Shown one piece after another: positions 45,645 to 53,066 of a stretch of DNA of 64,000 nt; the stretch's first letter is position 1; each line of letters starts with the position of its first letter. A model generated the notes under the pieces. It was not told the origin of the DNA and did not search any database. It was given only the letters and a program-made list of their open reading frames with translations. A program made the translations under genes and the position numbers. This stretch comes from JAIXWP01 sp041391745 (GTDB taxonomy: Bacteria > Bacteroidota > Bacteroidia > Flavobacteriales_D > Sanyastnellaceae), in contig JAWKNK010000016.1 in assembly GCA_041391745.1 (NCBI GenBank), positions 1-64,000 of the forward strand, written 5' to 3'.

Positions 45645-46373
45645 ATGGGCACATCAGTCAAGCCATACAATCAGTCAGGAAAGAAAGTTGAAGTTGAACA
45701 AATGTTTGACAACATCGCTCATAGTTATGATTTTTTGAATCACTTTTTTTCAATGGGAATTGATATTCTTTGGAGAAAAAAAGCAATTCGAATTTTAAAG
45801 AAAGAAAACCCAAAATTGGTATTGGATATAGCTACCGGTACAGCAGACTTTGCGATGGAAGCTGTGCGCATGAACTTGGGCGCTGATAAAATTATTGGAG
45901 TGGATATCAGTGAAGGAATGCTTGAGGTAGGTCGAAAGAAAATCCATGAAAAAGGATGGGATGATAAAATTGAATTGAAAAAAGGCGATTCAGAAAACCT
46001 GCCTTTTGAAAGCGATTACTTTGATGGATACACCGTAGCGTTTGGAGTGAGAAATTTTGAAAATCTAGAAAAAGGCCTTACCGAAATGCACCGTGTATTG
46101 AAACCAGGAGCTTTGGGTATTGTTTTGGAATTTTCCAAGCCCAAAAAATTTCCAGTGAAACAAGGATTTAAATTTTACTTTAAATATGTGATGCCCACAA
46201 TTGGAAAGTTGGTGTCAAAAGATGCTCGAGCTTATACTTATTTGCCAGAATCTGTTGATGCTTTTCCTGATGGTGAAAAGTTTGTAGAAATAATGAATAA
46301 AATTGGCTATCGAGAAACGAAGTGCATTTCTCTTTCCGGAGGAATTGCAAGCATCTACCTTGGTAGAAAATAG
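45645..46373 (+). CDS. ubiE: Demethylmenaquinone methyltransferase
   Basis: A 242-residue SAM-dependent methyltransferase, last step of menaquinone synthesis (MenG/UbiE). The opening VEQMFDNIAHSYDFLNHFFSMGID is the family signature, with SAM motif VLDIATGTADFAMEA near residue 62 and YTVAFGVRNFENLEKGL near 125. Bacteroidota use menaquinone, so the MenG role is more likely than a ubiquinone role. It follows trkH by 34 bases and precedes aroA by two. Confidence 0.95.
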   Translation: MGTSVKPYNQSGKKVEVEQMFDNIAHSYDFLNHFFSMGIDILWRKKAIRILKKENPKLVLDIATGTADFAMEAVRMNLGADKIIGVDISEGMLEVGRKKIHEKGWDDKIELKKGDSENLPFESDYFDGYTVAFGVRNFENLEKGLTEMHRVLKPGALGIVLEFSKPKKFPVKQGFKFYFKYVMPTIGKLVSKDARAYTYLPESVDAFPDGEKFVEIMNKIGYRETKCISLSGGIASIYLGRK

Positions 46374-46375
46374 GA

Positions 46376-47656
46376 ATGAAAAAAGACGTATATCCTTCTA
46401 TTCTCACTGGAACGATAAAAGCTCCGGGAAGTAAAAGTATAGCACAACGCATGGTTGCGGGAGCACTGTTGGCAAAAGGCGAAAGTTTCATCGCCGATTA
46501 TCCTGAGAGCGCGGATTGCCAAGCGGCACTTCAAGTTGCTCAGCAATTGGGCGCAGTGATTACCACCAATCAAAATGACATCACCATCAAGGGTGGCTTT
46601 CCTCAAAATTTTCAGAACGGAATTCGAAACCCAAAAGACCAGATCTTTTGCGGCGAATCAGGTTTGGCTTCGCGGATGTTCACGCCCATCGCTGCACTTT
46701 ACCATGAAGAAATATTAGTGGAAGGGGAAGGTAGTCTATTGCTTCGACCATTCACCGAGTTTGATCAAGTGATCCCTGCACTTGGTGCAAAGTGTAAAAC
46801 AAAAAAGGGGAAGCTGCCTGTAAAAGTGCACGGACCGCTTCAAGGTGGAAAAGCGGATTTGGATGGGAGTCTTTCGTCACAATTTCTAACGGGACTGCTA
46901 ATGGCGTTGCCAAGGGCAGATCATGAGAGTTTACTAAACGTTTCAAATTTGAAGAGCATTCCTTATGTGAGAATGACGATAGAAGTGATGAAAATGTTTG
47001 GTGTTGAAACCTCAAACGAACAGTTTGAAAAATTCAAAATTGCTCCCAATCAAACCTACATTCCAATTAAGGCGGATGTTCCTGGAGATTGGAGTGGTGC
47101 TGCATTTCTGCTTGTAGCAGGCGCTGTGGCTGCGGAGAACGGAATTCTTGTTACCAATTTATCCTTTGATATAACACAGGCAGATAGTAAGATACTGGAT
47201 GCATTAAAGCTTGCGGGCGTTTCGTTTGAAATTAAAAAAGAAGGAATTTTTATTCGGGAAAGTGAGATTCAAGCATTTGAATTCGACGCTTCCGACTGCC
47301 CTGACTTGATGCCTCCATTGGCTGCGCTTGCCGCTTTTGCTAATGGTGTTTCTGTTTTGAAAGGAGCTAAACGTTTGAAGCATAAAGAAAGCAATCGAAG
47401 CAAGGCACTAAAGGAAGAGTTTGGAAAGGCAGGAATTAAAATTACGGTTCGAGATGATGAAATGCTGATCTACCCCGGACATATTCGATCGGCACAGTTG
47501 AATTCCCACAATGATCATCGAATCGCAATGGCAGCAGCCATTTTAGGACTTGGTGGAGATAAAATCACAATAAATGGCTCTTCATGCGTTTCGAAGTCAT
47601 ATCCAAGTTTTTTCGAGGATTTGACGGCGTTAAATGCTAAAATTGCAAGTAAATAA
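46376..47656 (+). CDS. aroA: 3-phosphoshikimate 1-carboxyvinyltransferase (EPSP synthase)
   Basis: Sixth step of the shikimate pathway. It has 426 residues in the usual two-domain fold. The substrate-binding motif is APGSKSIAQRMVAGALLAKG near residue 17, with GESGLASRMFTPIAAL near 90. The Arg/Lys-rich RLKHKESNRSKALKEEF near 330 and the terminal HNDHRIAMAAAILGL complete the active site. It starts 2 bases after the ubiE stop, likely co-transcribed. It looks intact, as expected for the chorismate supply that menaquinone synthesis also needs. Confidence 0.95.
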   Translation: MKKDVYPSILTGTIKAPGSKSIAQRMVAGALLAKGESFIADYPESADCQAALQVAQQLGAVITTNQNDITIKGGFPQNFQNGIRNPKDQIFCGESGLASRMFTPIAALYHEEILVEGEGSLLLRPFTEFDQVIPALGAKCKTKKGKLPVKVHGPLQGGKADLDGSLSSQFLTGLLMALPRADHESLLNVSNLKSIPYVRMTIEVMKMFGVETSNEQFEKFKIAPNQTYIPIKADVPGDWSGAAFLLVAGAVAAENGILVTNLSFDITQADSKILDALKLAGVSFEIKKEGIFIRESEIQAFEFDASDCPDLMPPLAALAAFANGVSVLKGAKRLKHKESNRSKALKEEFGKAGIKITVRDDEMLIYPGHIRSAQLNSHNDHRIAMAAAILGLGGDKITINGSSCVSKSYPSFFEDLTALNAKIASK

Positions 47657-47675
47657 CACTGAAAAACTATATTCG
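47643..47675 (+). promoter_or_regulatory. Promoter of lpxD
   Basis: TTG at 47643-47645 and TATATTCG at 47668-47675 are 22 bases apart. The -7 box ends exactly 4 bases before the ATG at 47680. It overlaps the aroA 3' end. Confidence 0.5.
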
Positions 47676-47679
47676 CATT

Positions 47680-48702
47680 ATGAAATTTTCAGCACAACAG
47701 ATAGCCGGAATGCTCGGCGGTACAGTAGAAGGAAATGGTGATGTGGAAGTGAACAACCTTTCTAAGATTGAAGAAGGCACACCTGGCACGCTTACCTTTC
47801 TTGCTAATCCGAAATATGAAGCATTCATTTATGAAACAAAAGCGAGTATCGCAATAGTTTCAAATTCATTCAAAGCTGAAAAAGAAATTCCAGGCACGCT
47901 AACTTTAATTCGAGTAGAAGAAGCTTACACAGCATTTGCGAAACTACTTGAAGCTTATAATAATTTGAAGAAGCCTAAAGCAGGAATTGATGTGCAATCT
48001 TCGGTGGCAGCTTCTGCGAAAGTTGGAAATAATGTTTACATAGGTCCATTCTGTGTTGTGAGCGAGGGCGCTGTAATTGGAGACAATTCGGTGCTTTATG
48101 CAGGCAGCTATGTCGGCGAAAATGTACTCATTGGTGAAGGAGCATTGCTGCACGCAGGAGTGAAAATTTATGCCGATTGTAAAATAGGAAATCACTGCAC
48201 GTTTCATGCTGGTGTGATCATCGGTGGTGATGGCTTCGGATTCGCACCAAATTCGGAAAACAACTATGCTAAAGTTCCACAGATTGGAAATGTGATTATT
48301 GAAGATCATGTGGAGGTAGGAGCAAATACAACAATTGATAGAGCGACATTGGGATCGACAATCATTCGCAAAGGAGCGAAGATTGATAACCTGATTCAAA
48401 TTGCCCACAACGTGGAGATTGGAGAGAACACAGTCATCGCCGCACAGACAGGAATTGCAGGTTCTACCAAAATAGGAAAGAATTGTATGATTGGTGGCCA
48501 GGTCGGAATCGTTGGGCACATCTCAATAGCGGAGGGAACAAAAATTGCTGCGCAAAGTGGAGTGGGTGCTGACATCAAAGAACCGAATACCATTATCCAA
48601 GGTTCGCCTGCCTTTTCTATCATGGACTACAAAAAGAGCTATGTCGGATTTAGGAAACTTCCAGACATCATACGCCGATTGGAAGATCTAGAAAGAAAGT
48701 AA
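47680..48702 (+). CDS. lpxD: UDP-3-O-(acyl)glucosamine N-acyltransferase LpxD
   Basis: Third step of lipid A synthesis, adding the N-linked acyl chain. It has 340 residues: an N-terminal uridine-binding domain (about 1-95), then hexapeptide repeats (VAASAKVGNNVYIGPFCVVS onwards), the catalytic His in LIQIAHNVEIGENTVI, and a C-terminal helix. GGDGFGFAPN near residue 184 is characteristic of LpxD. It lies away from lpxC/lpxA. Its 3' end overlaps the convergent methyltransferase gene by 15 bases. Confidence 0.96.
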   Translation: MKFSAQQIAGMLGGTVEGNGDVEVNNLSKIEEGTPGTLTFLANPKYEAFIYETKASIAIVSNSFKAEKEIPGTLTLIRVEEAYTAFAKLLEAYNNLKKPKAGIDVQSSVAASAKVGNNVYIGPFCVVSEGAVIGDNSVLYAGSYVGENVLIGEGALLHAGVKIYADCKIGNHCTFHAGVIIGGDGFGFAPNSENNYAKVPQIGNVIIEDHVEVGANTTIDRATLGSTIIRKGAKIDNLIQIAHNVEIGENTVIAAQTGIAGSTKIGKNCMIGGQVGIVGHISIAEGTKIAAQSGVGADIKEPNTIIQGSPAFSIMDYKKSYVGFRKLPDIIRRLEDLERK

Positions 48703-49487
48703 TCCGTTGAGCTTAAAATGCTCTTTGGTCATTCTAGGTTGAAGCATGATTACACCAAAATGAAAAAAATCCATGGAGAGACTCACTCTTTCATGGTTGA
48801 TGATCTCGAGCCATGCTCTGTTCATGCCTCTAGACCAATAAATGTCGTCAAATACAAACCATGTATTTTCATTTACATGATTCAACAATTCTAGAAAGTA
48901 CTTCACAGTGGCGTCATAGGTGTGATTACCGTCAATGTAAATCAAGTCGAATTTCTGTTCTTTTTCTAGATCGGTTGAAATGAATTCATCAAATTTTTGA
49001 TGAACTACTCGAACGTTTTTGACGGCTTGTTTTGCAAATAGTGTGCTGGCGAAATTTGCTATTTCTTTCGATCCTTCTACAGATATTATTTCGGATTGAG
49101 GTGCTGCTTTAGCGATGTATAGTGAGGTAAGTCCAAGGCTTGTTCCAAATTCTAAGATGGACTGAGGCTGAAAGAATTGACCAATTTGTACAAGGCTTCA
49201 GCTTGAACCTTTGGCGCTACGGCTTTTTGGGCAATTGATTTCACAAGTCTTGTTTTGGACTGCCTTCCTCTAGTTCCAGCACCGAAATCTTCTACTTGGA
49301 GTATGCTATTGTCTCGAAGCAGTTGTGATCTTAATTGATCTAATTCTTTAAAGTCATTAAATACACGATCCTTTCTCAGGATTTCTGAAGTAAGGTGAAA
49401 GACCAGTGGTGAATGAACGCCGTGTCTCCATTTACCGTTGATTTTGTGTTTTAGAAAATGAAATGTTTCGAAAAGGGCGTCAGACAT
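48688..49487 (-). pseudogene. Class I SAM-dependent methyltransferase, one frameshift
   Basis: The intended product is about 266 residues. The N-terminal part (from the ATG at 49487) has HKINGKWRHGVHSPLVFHL, a motif of a Bacteroidota methyltransferase group. Its frame stops at 49152, but the next frame carries straight on with QPQSILEFGTSLGLTSLYIAK (SAM motif I), VEGSKEIANFAS, FDLIYIDGNHTYDATVKY and WFVFDDIYWSRGM. A missing A near 49165 (AAA read as AA) would restore one frame. The substrate is unknown. Confidence 0.82.
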
Positions 49488-49597
49488 GGCGCAAAGATGG
49501 GGAGAAAGTCAATTTTGATAAAAAAAAGTAATGGTTTAACGAATCATTAGGTTGAATGGCATCATGTTTGGCTAAATTTGGACCTAATTAATCCTTA

Positions 49598-50107
49598 ATG
49601 AATATGATGAAGAAAATCGCGATGTTTGTTATGCTAGCTGCGCCAGTTGCTGCTTTTTCACAAACAAGACTATCTGCAACACAAACAGATAAGCAAGATC
49701 CAAGTAAAAAGACTGAGATGGCTCCTGCAGCTAATTCAGAAGGTCTAGAGGTTATTTTCGGCGAAATTATTATCACTCAAAACAATATGGGTGGCTCTGT
49801 AATTCGTTTAGAATTTGGAAAAGAAGGAATGAATAGCTTGGAAGATAAAGTTTTGATTGAACAAATCGGAGAAGCTCGCAAGCGTCAGTTTACTAATGTA
49901 CCAGATGCGTTGACATTCATGGCTACCTTAGGATATAAGTATGTGAGCAGTTACACAATTGGCGAAGGTCCAAAGGGTGAAACGCATCTAATTTTGGAAT
50001 ACCGCATCAAGTCTAAAAGACAAGAAAGAAATGCCGGTAAACCAGTAGAAAGAACGAATACTGGCGAAAAGCCAGTGGTGAATGACAAAGCACCAGCTAA
50101 AAAATAA
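49598..50107 (+). CDS. Small secreted protein of unknown function
   Basis: A 169-residue protein with signal peptide MNMMKKIAMFVMLAAPVAAFSQ; nearby ATGs at 49604 and 49607 are equally possible starts. The mature part has a basic, Lys/Pro/Asn-rich C-terminal tail (about residues 135-169, ending KAPAKK). I recognise no domain or catalytic motif. The central part GGSVIRLEFGKEGMNSLEDKV looks like a compact alpha/beta domain. It is a single gene with a strong terminator after it. Confidence 0.65.
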   Translation: MNMMKKIAMFVMLAAPVAAFSQTRLSATQTDKQDPSKKTEMAPAANSEGLEVIFGEIIITQNNMGGSVIRLEFGKEGMNSLEDKVLIEQIGEARKRQFTNVPDALTFMATLGYKYVSSYTIGEGPKGETHLILEYRIKSKRQERNAGKPVERTNTGEKPVVNDKAPAKK

Positions 50108-50128
50108 TCATTGAATTTTGATGATAGA

Positions 50129-50157
50129 AGCCCCTTCCGAAAGAAGGGGCTTTTTTT
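50129..50157 (+). terminator. Terminator before the dnaK leader
   Basis: AGCCCCTTC and GAAGGGGCT pair around CGAAA and are followed by seven T. The dnaK inverted repeat starts directly after it. Confidence 0.92.
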
Positions 50158-50158
50158 A

Positions 50159-50264
50159 TGTCAGTTTTTACAATGAATTCAGGGTGTTCATGATGCTTTT
50201 GACACCTTTTGACTTGAGGATTATTGTAAAAACTGACAAAATTGCATTTGTGGCAGTTTTTTTC
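50159..50264 (+). promoter_or_regulatory. dnaK control region with a perfect 16-base inverted repeat
   Basis: TGTCAGTTTTTACAAT (50159-50174) and ATTGTAAAAACTGACA (50223-50238) are perfect inverse copies 48 bases apart. A third partial copy, TGGCAGTTTTTTT, starts at 50251, forming CTGACA-12 bases-TGGCAG with the second. A plausible promoter (TTG 50224-50226, TGCATTTG 50243-50250) lies across the second copy. Between the arms CTTTTGAC is repeated in tandem (50196, 50206). This suggests a heat-shock operator; the regulator is unknown. Confidence 0.55.
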
Positions 50265-50321
50265 TTGATGGCATTAAGATTGACAAATGGGCGACGAGTT
50301 AAAAAAGTAAACAAATTAGAA

Positions 50322-52223
50322 ATGAGCAAGATTATAGGAATTGACCTTGGAACGACCAACAGCTGCGTAGCAGTGATGGAAGGTAACGAACCAGTGGTTA
50401 TTGCAAACAGTGAAGGGAAGCGCACTACTCCTTCAGTAGTAGCTTTCGTAGATGGGGGAGAAAGAAAGGTGGGTGATCCTGCAAAGCGTCAGGCGATTAC
50501 AAACCCAACTAAAACTATCTACTCTATCAAAAGATTTATGGGTACTAGTTTTACTGAGTCTGAAAAAGAGGCTTCACGCGTTCCTTATCAGGTAGTAAAA
50601 GGAGACAACGATACTCCAAGAGTTAAAATTGACGACAGACTTTATTCTCCACAAGAAATCTCAGCAATGGTTCTTCAAAAGATGAAGAAAACAGCTGAAG
50701 ACTATCTTGGTCACGAGGTTTCAGAAGCGGTGATCACTGTTCCTGCATACTTCAATGACGCGCAGCGCCAAGCAACAAAAGAGGCTGGTGAAGTAGCTGG
50801 ATTGAAAGTGAAAAGAATTATCAACGAGCCTACTGCAGCGGCGTTGGCTTATGGTCTTGATAAGAATGCACAAGATTTGAAAATTGTTGTTTTCGACTGC
50901 GGTGGTGGTACTCACGACGTATCAGTACTTGAGTTGGGAGATGGCGTTTTCGAAGTGCTTTCAACAGATGGAGACACTCACCTTGGTGGTGATGACTTCG
51001 ACCAAGTAATCATCGATTGGTTGGTACAAGAGTTCAAGAACGAGAATGGAAATATCGATTTGACAAAAGATCCAATGGCTCTTCAAAGATTGAAGGAAGC
51101 TGCTGAGAAAGCGAAAATCGAGCTTTCAAGTTCAACATCAACTGAAATCAACTTGCCATACATCATGCCTGTTGATGGAATTCCTAAGCACTTGGTTAAG
51201 ACGCTTAGCCGTGCGAAGTTTGAGCAATTGGCGGATAGCTTGATTCAAAGAACAATCGCTCCGTGCGAAACTGCTTTGAAAAACGCAGGTCTTTCTGTTA
51301 AAGATATCAATGAGGTGATTCTTGTTGGTGGATCAACTCGTATCCCAGCAATTCAAGATGCAGTTAAAAAATATTTCGGTAAAGAGCCTAGCAAGGGTGT
51401 GAATCCTGATGAGGTGGTGGCTATCGGAGCTGCGATTCAAGGTGGTGTACTTACTGGAGAAGTGAAAGATGTACTTCTTCTTGATGTTACTCCACTTTCA
51501 TTGGGTATCGAAACAATGGGTGGTGTATTCACCAAGTTGATTGATGCAAATACTACAATTCCAACTCAAAAGTCGGAAGTGTTTAGTACAGCTAGCGACA
51601 ATCAACCAAGTGTTGAAATCCATGTGTTGCAAGGGGAGCGCTCAATGGCAAGAGATAATAGAACTATCGGTAGATTCCACTTGGATGGAATTCCACCAGC
51701 ACCTCGAGGTGTGCCGCAAGTAGAAGTTATCTTCGATATTGATGCTAACGGTATCATCAACGTAAGTGCTAAAGACAAGGCTACCAATAAAATTCAGTCG
51801 ATTAGAATTGAAGCTTCAAGCGGACTTTCAAAAGAAGAAATTGAGAAGATGAAGCGTGAAGCAGAAGCTAACGCAGAAGCAGATAAGAAAGCGAAAGAAG
51901 AAGCTGATGTTGTAAACCAAGCAGATTCATTGATTTTCCAAACAGAGAAAAACTTGAAAGAGTTTGGTGAAAAACTTCCAGCTGACAAGAAATCAGAAAT
52001 TGAAGCGGCGTTAGAAAACTTGAAAAAGGCGCATGCTGAAAAGAACTTGGATCAAATCAAATCATCAATGGATCATTTGAATCAAGTATTCCAAGCGGCT
52101 AGCCAAGATATGTACAACGCCTCAAATGCGGAAGGTGCAACTCAAGGTCAACCAGATGGACAAGCAGCTAACGACACTGAAGTAACTGATGTTGACTTCG
52201 AAGAAGTAAAAGACGATAAATAA
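50322..52223 (+). CDS. dnaK: Molecular chaperone DnaK (Hsp70)
   Basis: ATP-dependent chaperone, 633 residues from the ATG at 50322 (MSKIIGIDLGTTNSCVAVMEG); an earlier in-frame start would add 68 unrelated residues through the leader. The ATPase domain has IGIDLGTTNS, VVFDCGGGTHDVSVLELG and VGGSTRIPAIQ. The interdomain linker DVLLLDVTPLSLG is followed by the substrate domain, the helical lid and the tail ending in VTDVDFEEVKDDK. No CIRCE element is evident upstream; a different repeat array is there. Neither dnaJ nor grpE is adjacent. Confidence 0.98.
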   Translation: MSKIIGIDLGTTNSCVAVMEGNEPVVIANSEGKRTTPSVVAFVDGGERKVGDPAKRQAITNPTKTIYSIKRFMGTSFTESEKEASRVPYQVVKGDNDTPRVKIDDRLYSPQEISAMVLQKMKKTAEDYLGHEVSEAVITVPAYFNDAQRQATKEAGEVAGLKVKRIINEPTAAALAYGLDKNAQDLKIVVFDCGGGTHDVSVLELGDGVFEVLSTDGDTHLGGDDFDQVIIDWLVQEFKNENGNIDLTKDPMALQRLKEAAEKAKIELSSSTSTEINLPYIMPVDGIPKHLVKTLSRAKFEQLADSLIQRTIAPCETALKNAGLSVKDINEVILVGGSTRIPAIQDAVKKYFGKEPSKGVNPDEVVAIGAAIQGGVLTGEVKDVLLLDVTPLSLGIETMGGVFTKLIDANTTIPTQKSEVFSTASDNQPSVEIHVLQGERSMARDNRTIGRFHLDGIPPAPRGVPQVEVIFDIDANGIINVSAKDKATNKIQSIRIEASSGLSKEEIEKMKREAEANAEADKKAKEEADVVNQADSLIFQTEKNLKEFGEKLPADKKSEIEAALENLKKAHAEKNLDQIKSSMDHLNQVFQAASQDMYNASNAEGATQGQPDGQAANDTEVTDVDFEEVKDDK

Positions 52224-52245
52224 TCGAATTTTATAGATAAAACTT

Positions 52246-52277
52246 AAAAAGGGCTGTCTGAAAAGACGGCCCTTTTT
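52246..52277 (+). terminator. Terminator after dnaK
   Basis: AAAAAGGGCTGTCT pairs with AGACGGCCCTTTTT (one G-U pair) around GAAA. The 273 bases that follow (to mscL) show only the mscL promoter near their end. Confidence 0.9.
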
Positions 52278-52493
52278 GTTTTTCAGGATATATTTTTAAA
52301 GTGGTGTGGTGAATTTAGCTCACGAAATTTGGGTGAGCTCAGCCCAATGGGGAAGTCATATGTATGCATAATTATTCTCAATGATTTTGAAAATCAGCGG
52401 TCTTGTTGAATGTTTGAAGGTGTTTAAAAATGAATGTCTATATACATGTGACTTAATTCCTTTTTATTAGTCTATAAAACATACCACTATGAA

Positions 52494-52523
52494 TTGGGCA
52501 AAGATGTCTTTGTATTATTTTTG
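52494..52523 (+). promoter_or_regulatory. Promoter of mscL
   Basis: TTG (52494-52496), 19 bases, then TATTTTTG (52516-52523) match the Bacteroidota consensus fully, 27 bases before the mscL start. Confidence 0.65.
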
Positions 52524-52550
52524 ACCGCTTGATTATTAAACCCTTACACT

Positions 52551-52982
52551 ATGCTAAAAGAATTTAAAGAATTCGCTTTAAAAGGTAATCTCGTTGACAT
52601 GGCAATCGCCTTCGTAATGGGAGCCGCTTTCAACAAAATTGTATCTTCTTTCGTTCAAGGTATGGTAATGCCACTTGTGGGATTGCTTACTTCTGGAAAA
52701 GATTTTTCAAAAATGGATTGGGAGGTGAAAAAAGCAGTTGCAGAAGTAAAAGATGCTTCTGGAAATGTTGTTACTGAAGCTTCCGAAGCTGTCGTTGTTA
52801 AGTATGGTGATTTCATCACTGTGGCAATTGATTTTATAATTGTAGCATTTGTAATGTTCATGATTGTAAAAGCAATAAACAAAATGAAGCGCAAAGAAGA
52901 AGCTGCTCCAGCTGCTCCACCAGCGCCATCAAAAGAAGAAGTTCTTCTTTCAGAAATCCGTGATCTACTTAAAACAAAATAA
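52551..52982 (+). CDS. mscL: Large-conductance mechanosensitive channel MscL
   Basis: A 143-residue homopentameric channel that opens on osmotic downshock. The N-terminal amphipathic helix MLKEFKEFALKGNLVDMAIAF leads into TM1 with the pore-lining glycine/alanine pattern VMGAAFNKIVSSFVQGMVMP. The loop is slightly long. TM2 is FITVAIDFIIVAFVMFMIV, and the C-terminal bundle (PSKEEVLLSEIRDLLKTK) is standard. It has its own promoter and terminator. Confidence 0.96.
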   Translation: MLKEFKEFALKGNLVDMAIAFVMGAAFNKIVSSFVQGMVMPLVGLLTSGKDFSKMDWEVKKAVAEVKDASGNVVTEASEAVVVKYGDFITVAIDFIIVAFVMFMIVKAINKMKRKEEAAPAAPPAPSKEEVLLSEIRDLLKTK

Positions 52983-53000
52983 TATTTTGTCCCCTTTTCG

Positions 53001-53036
53001 AAAAAGGCTTCACTTCGGTGAGGCCTTTTTTGTTTT
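53001..53036 (+). terminator. Terminator after mscL
   Basis: AAAAAGGCTTCAC and GTGAGGCCTTTTT form a 13-base stem with one G-U pair capped by a TTCG tetraloop, followed by TGTTTTTG. Confidence 0.92.
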
Positions 53037-53066
53037 TGTGCTTTATGTTTGTTTCTTCTCCAGCAT

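Noticed and set aside
47944..48519. Minus-strand open frame of 191 codons antisense to lpxD
   Set aside because: Cysteine- and histidine-rich output mirrors the hexapeptide codons of lpxD; no promoter or family match.
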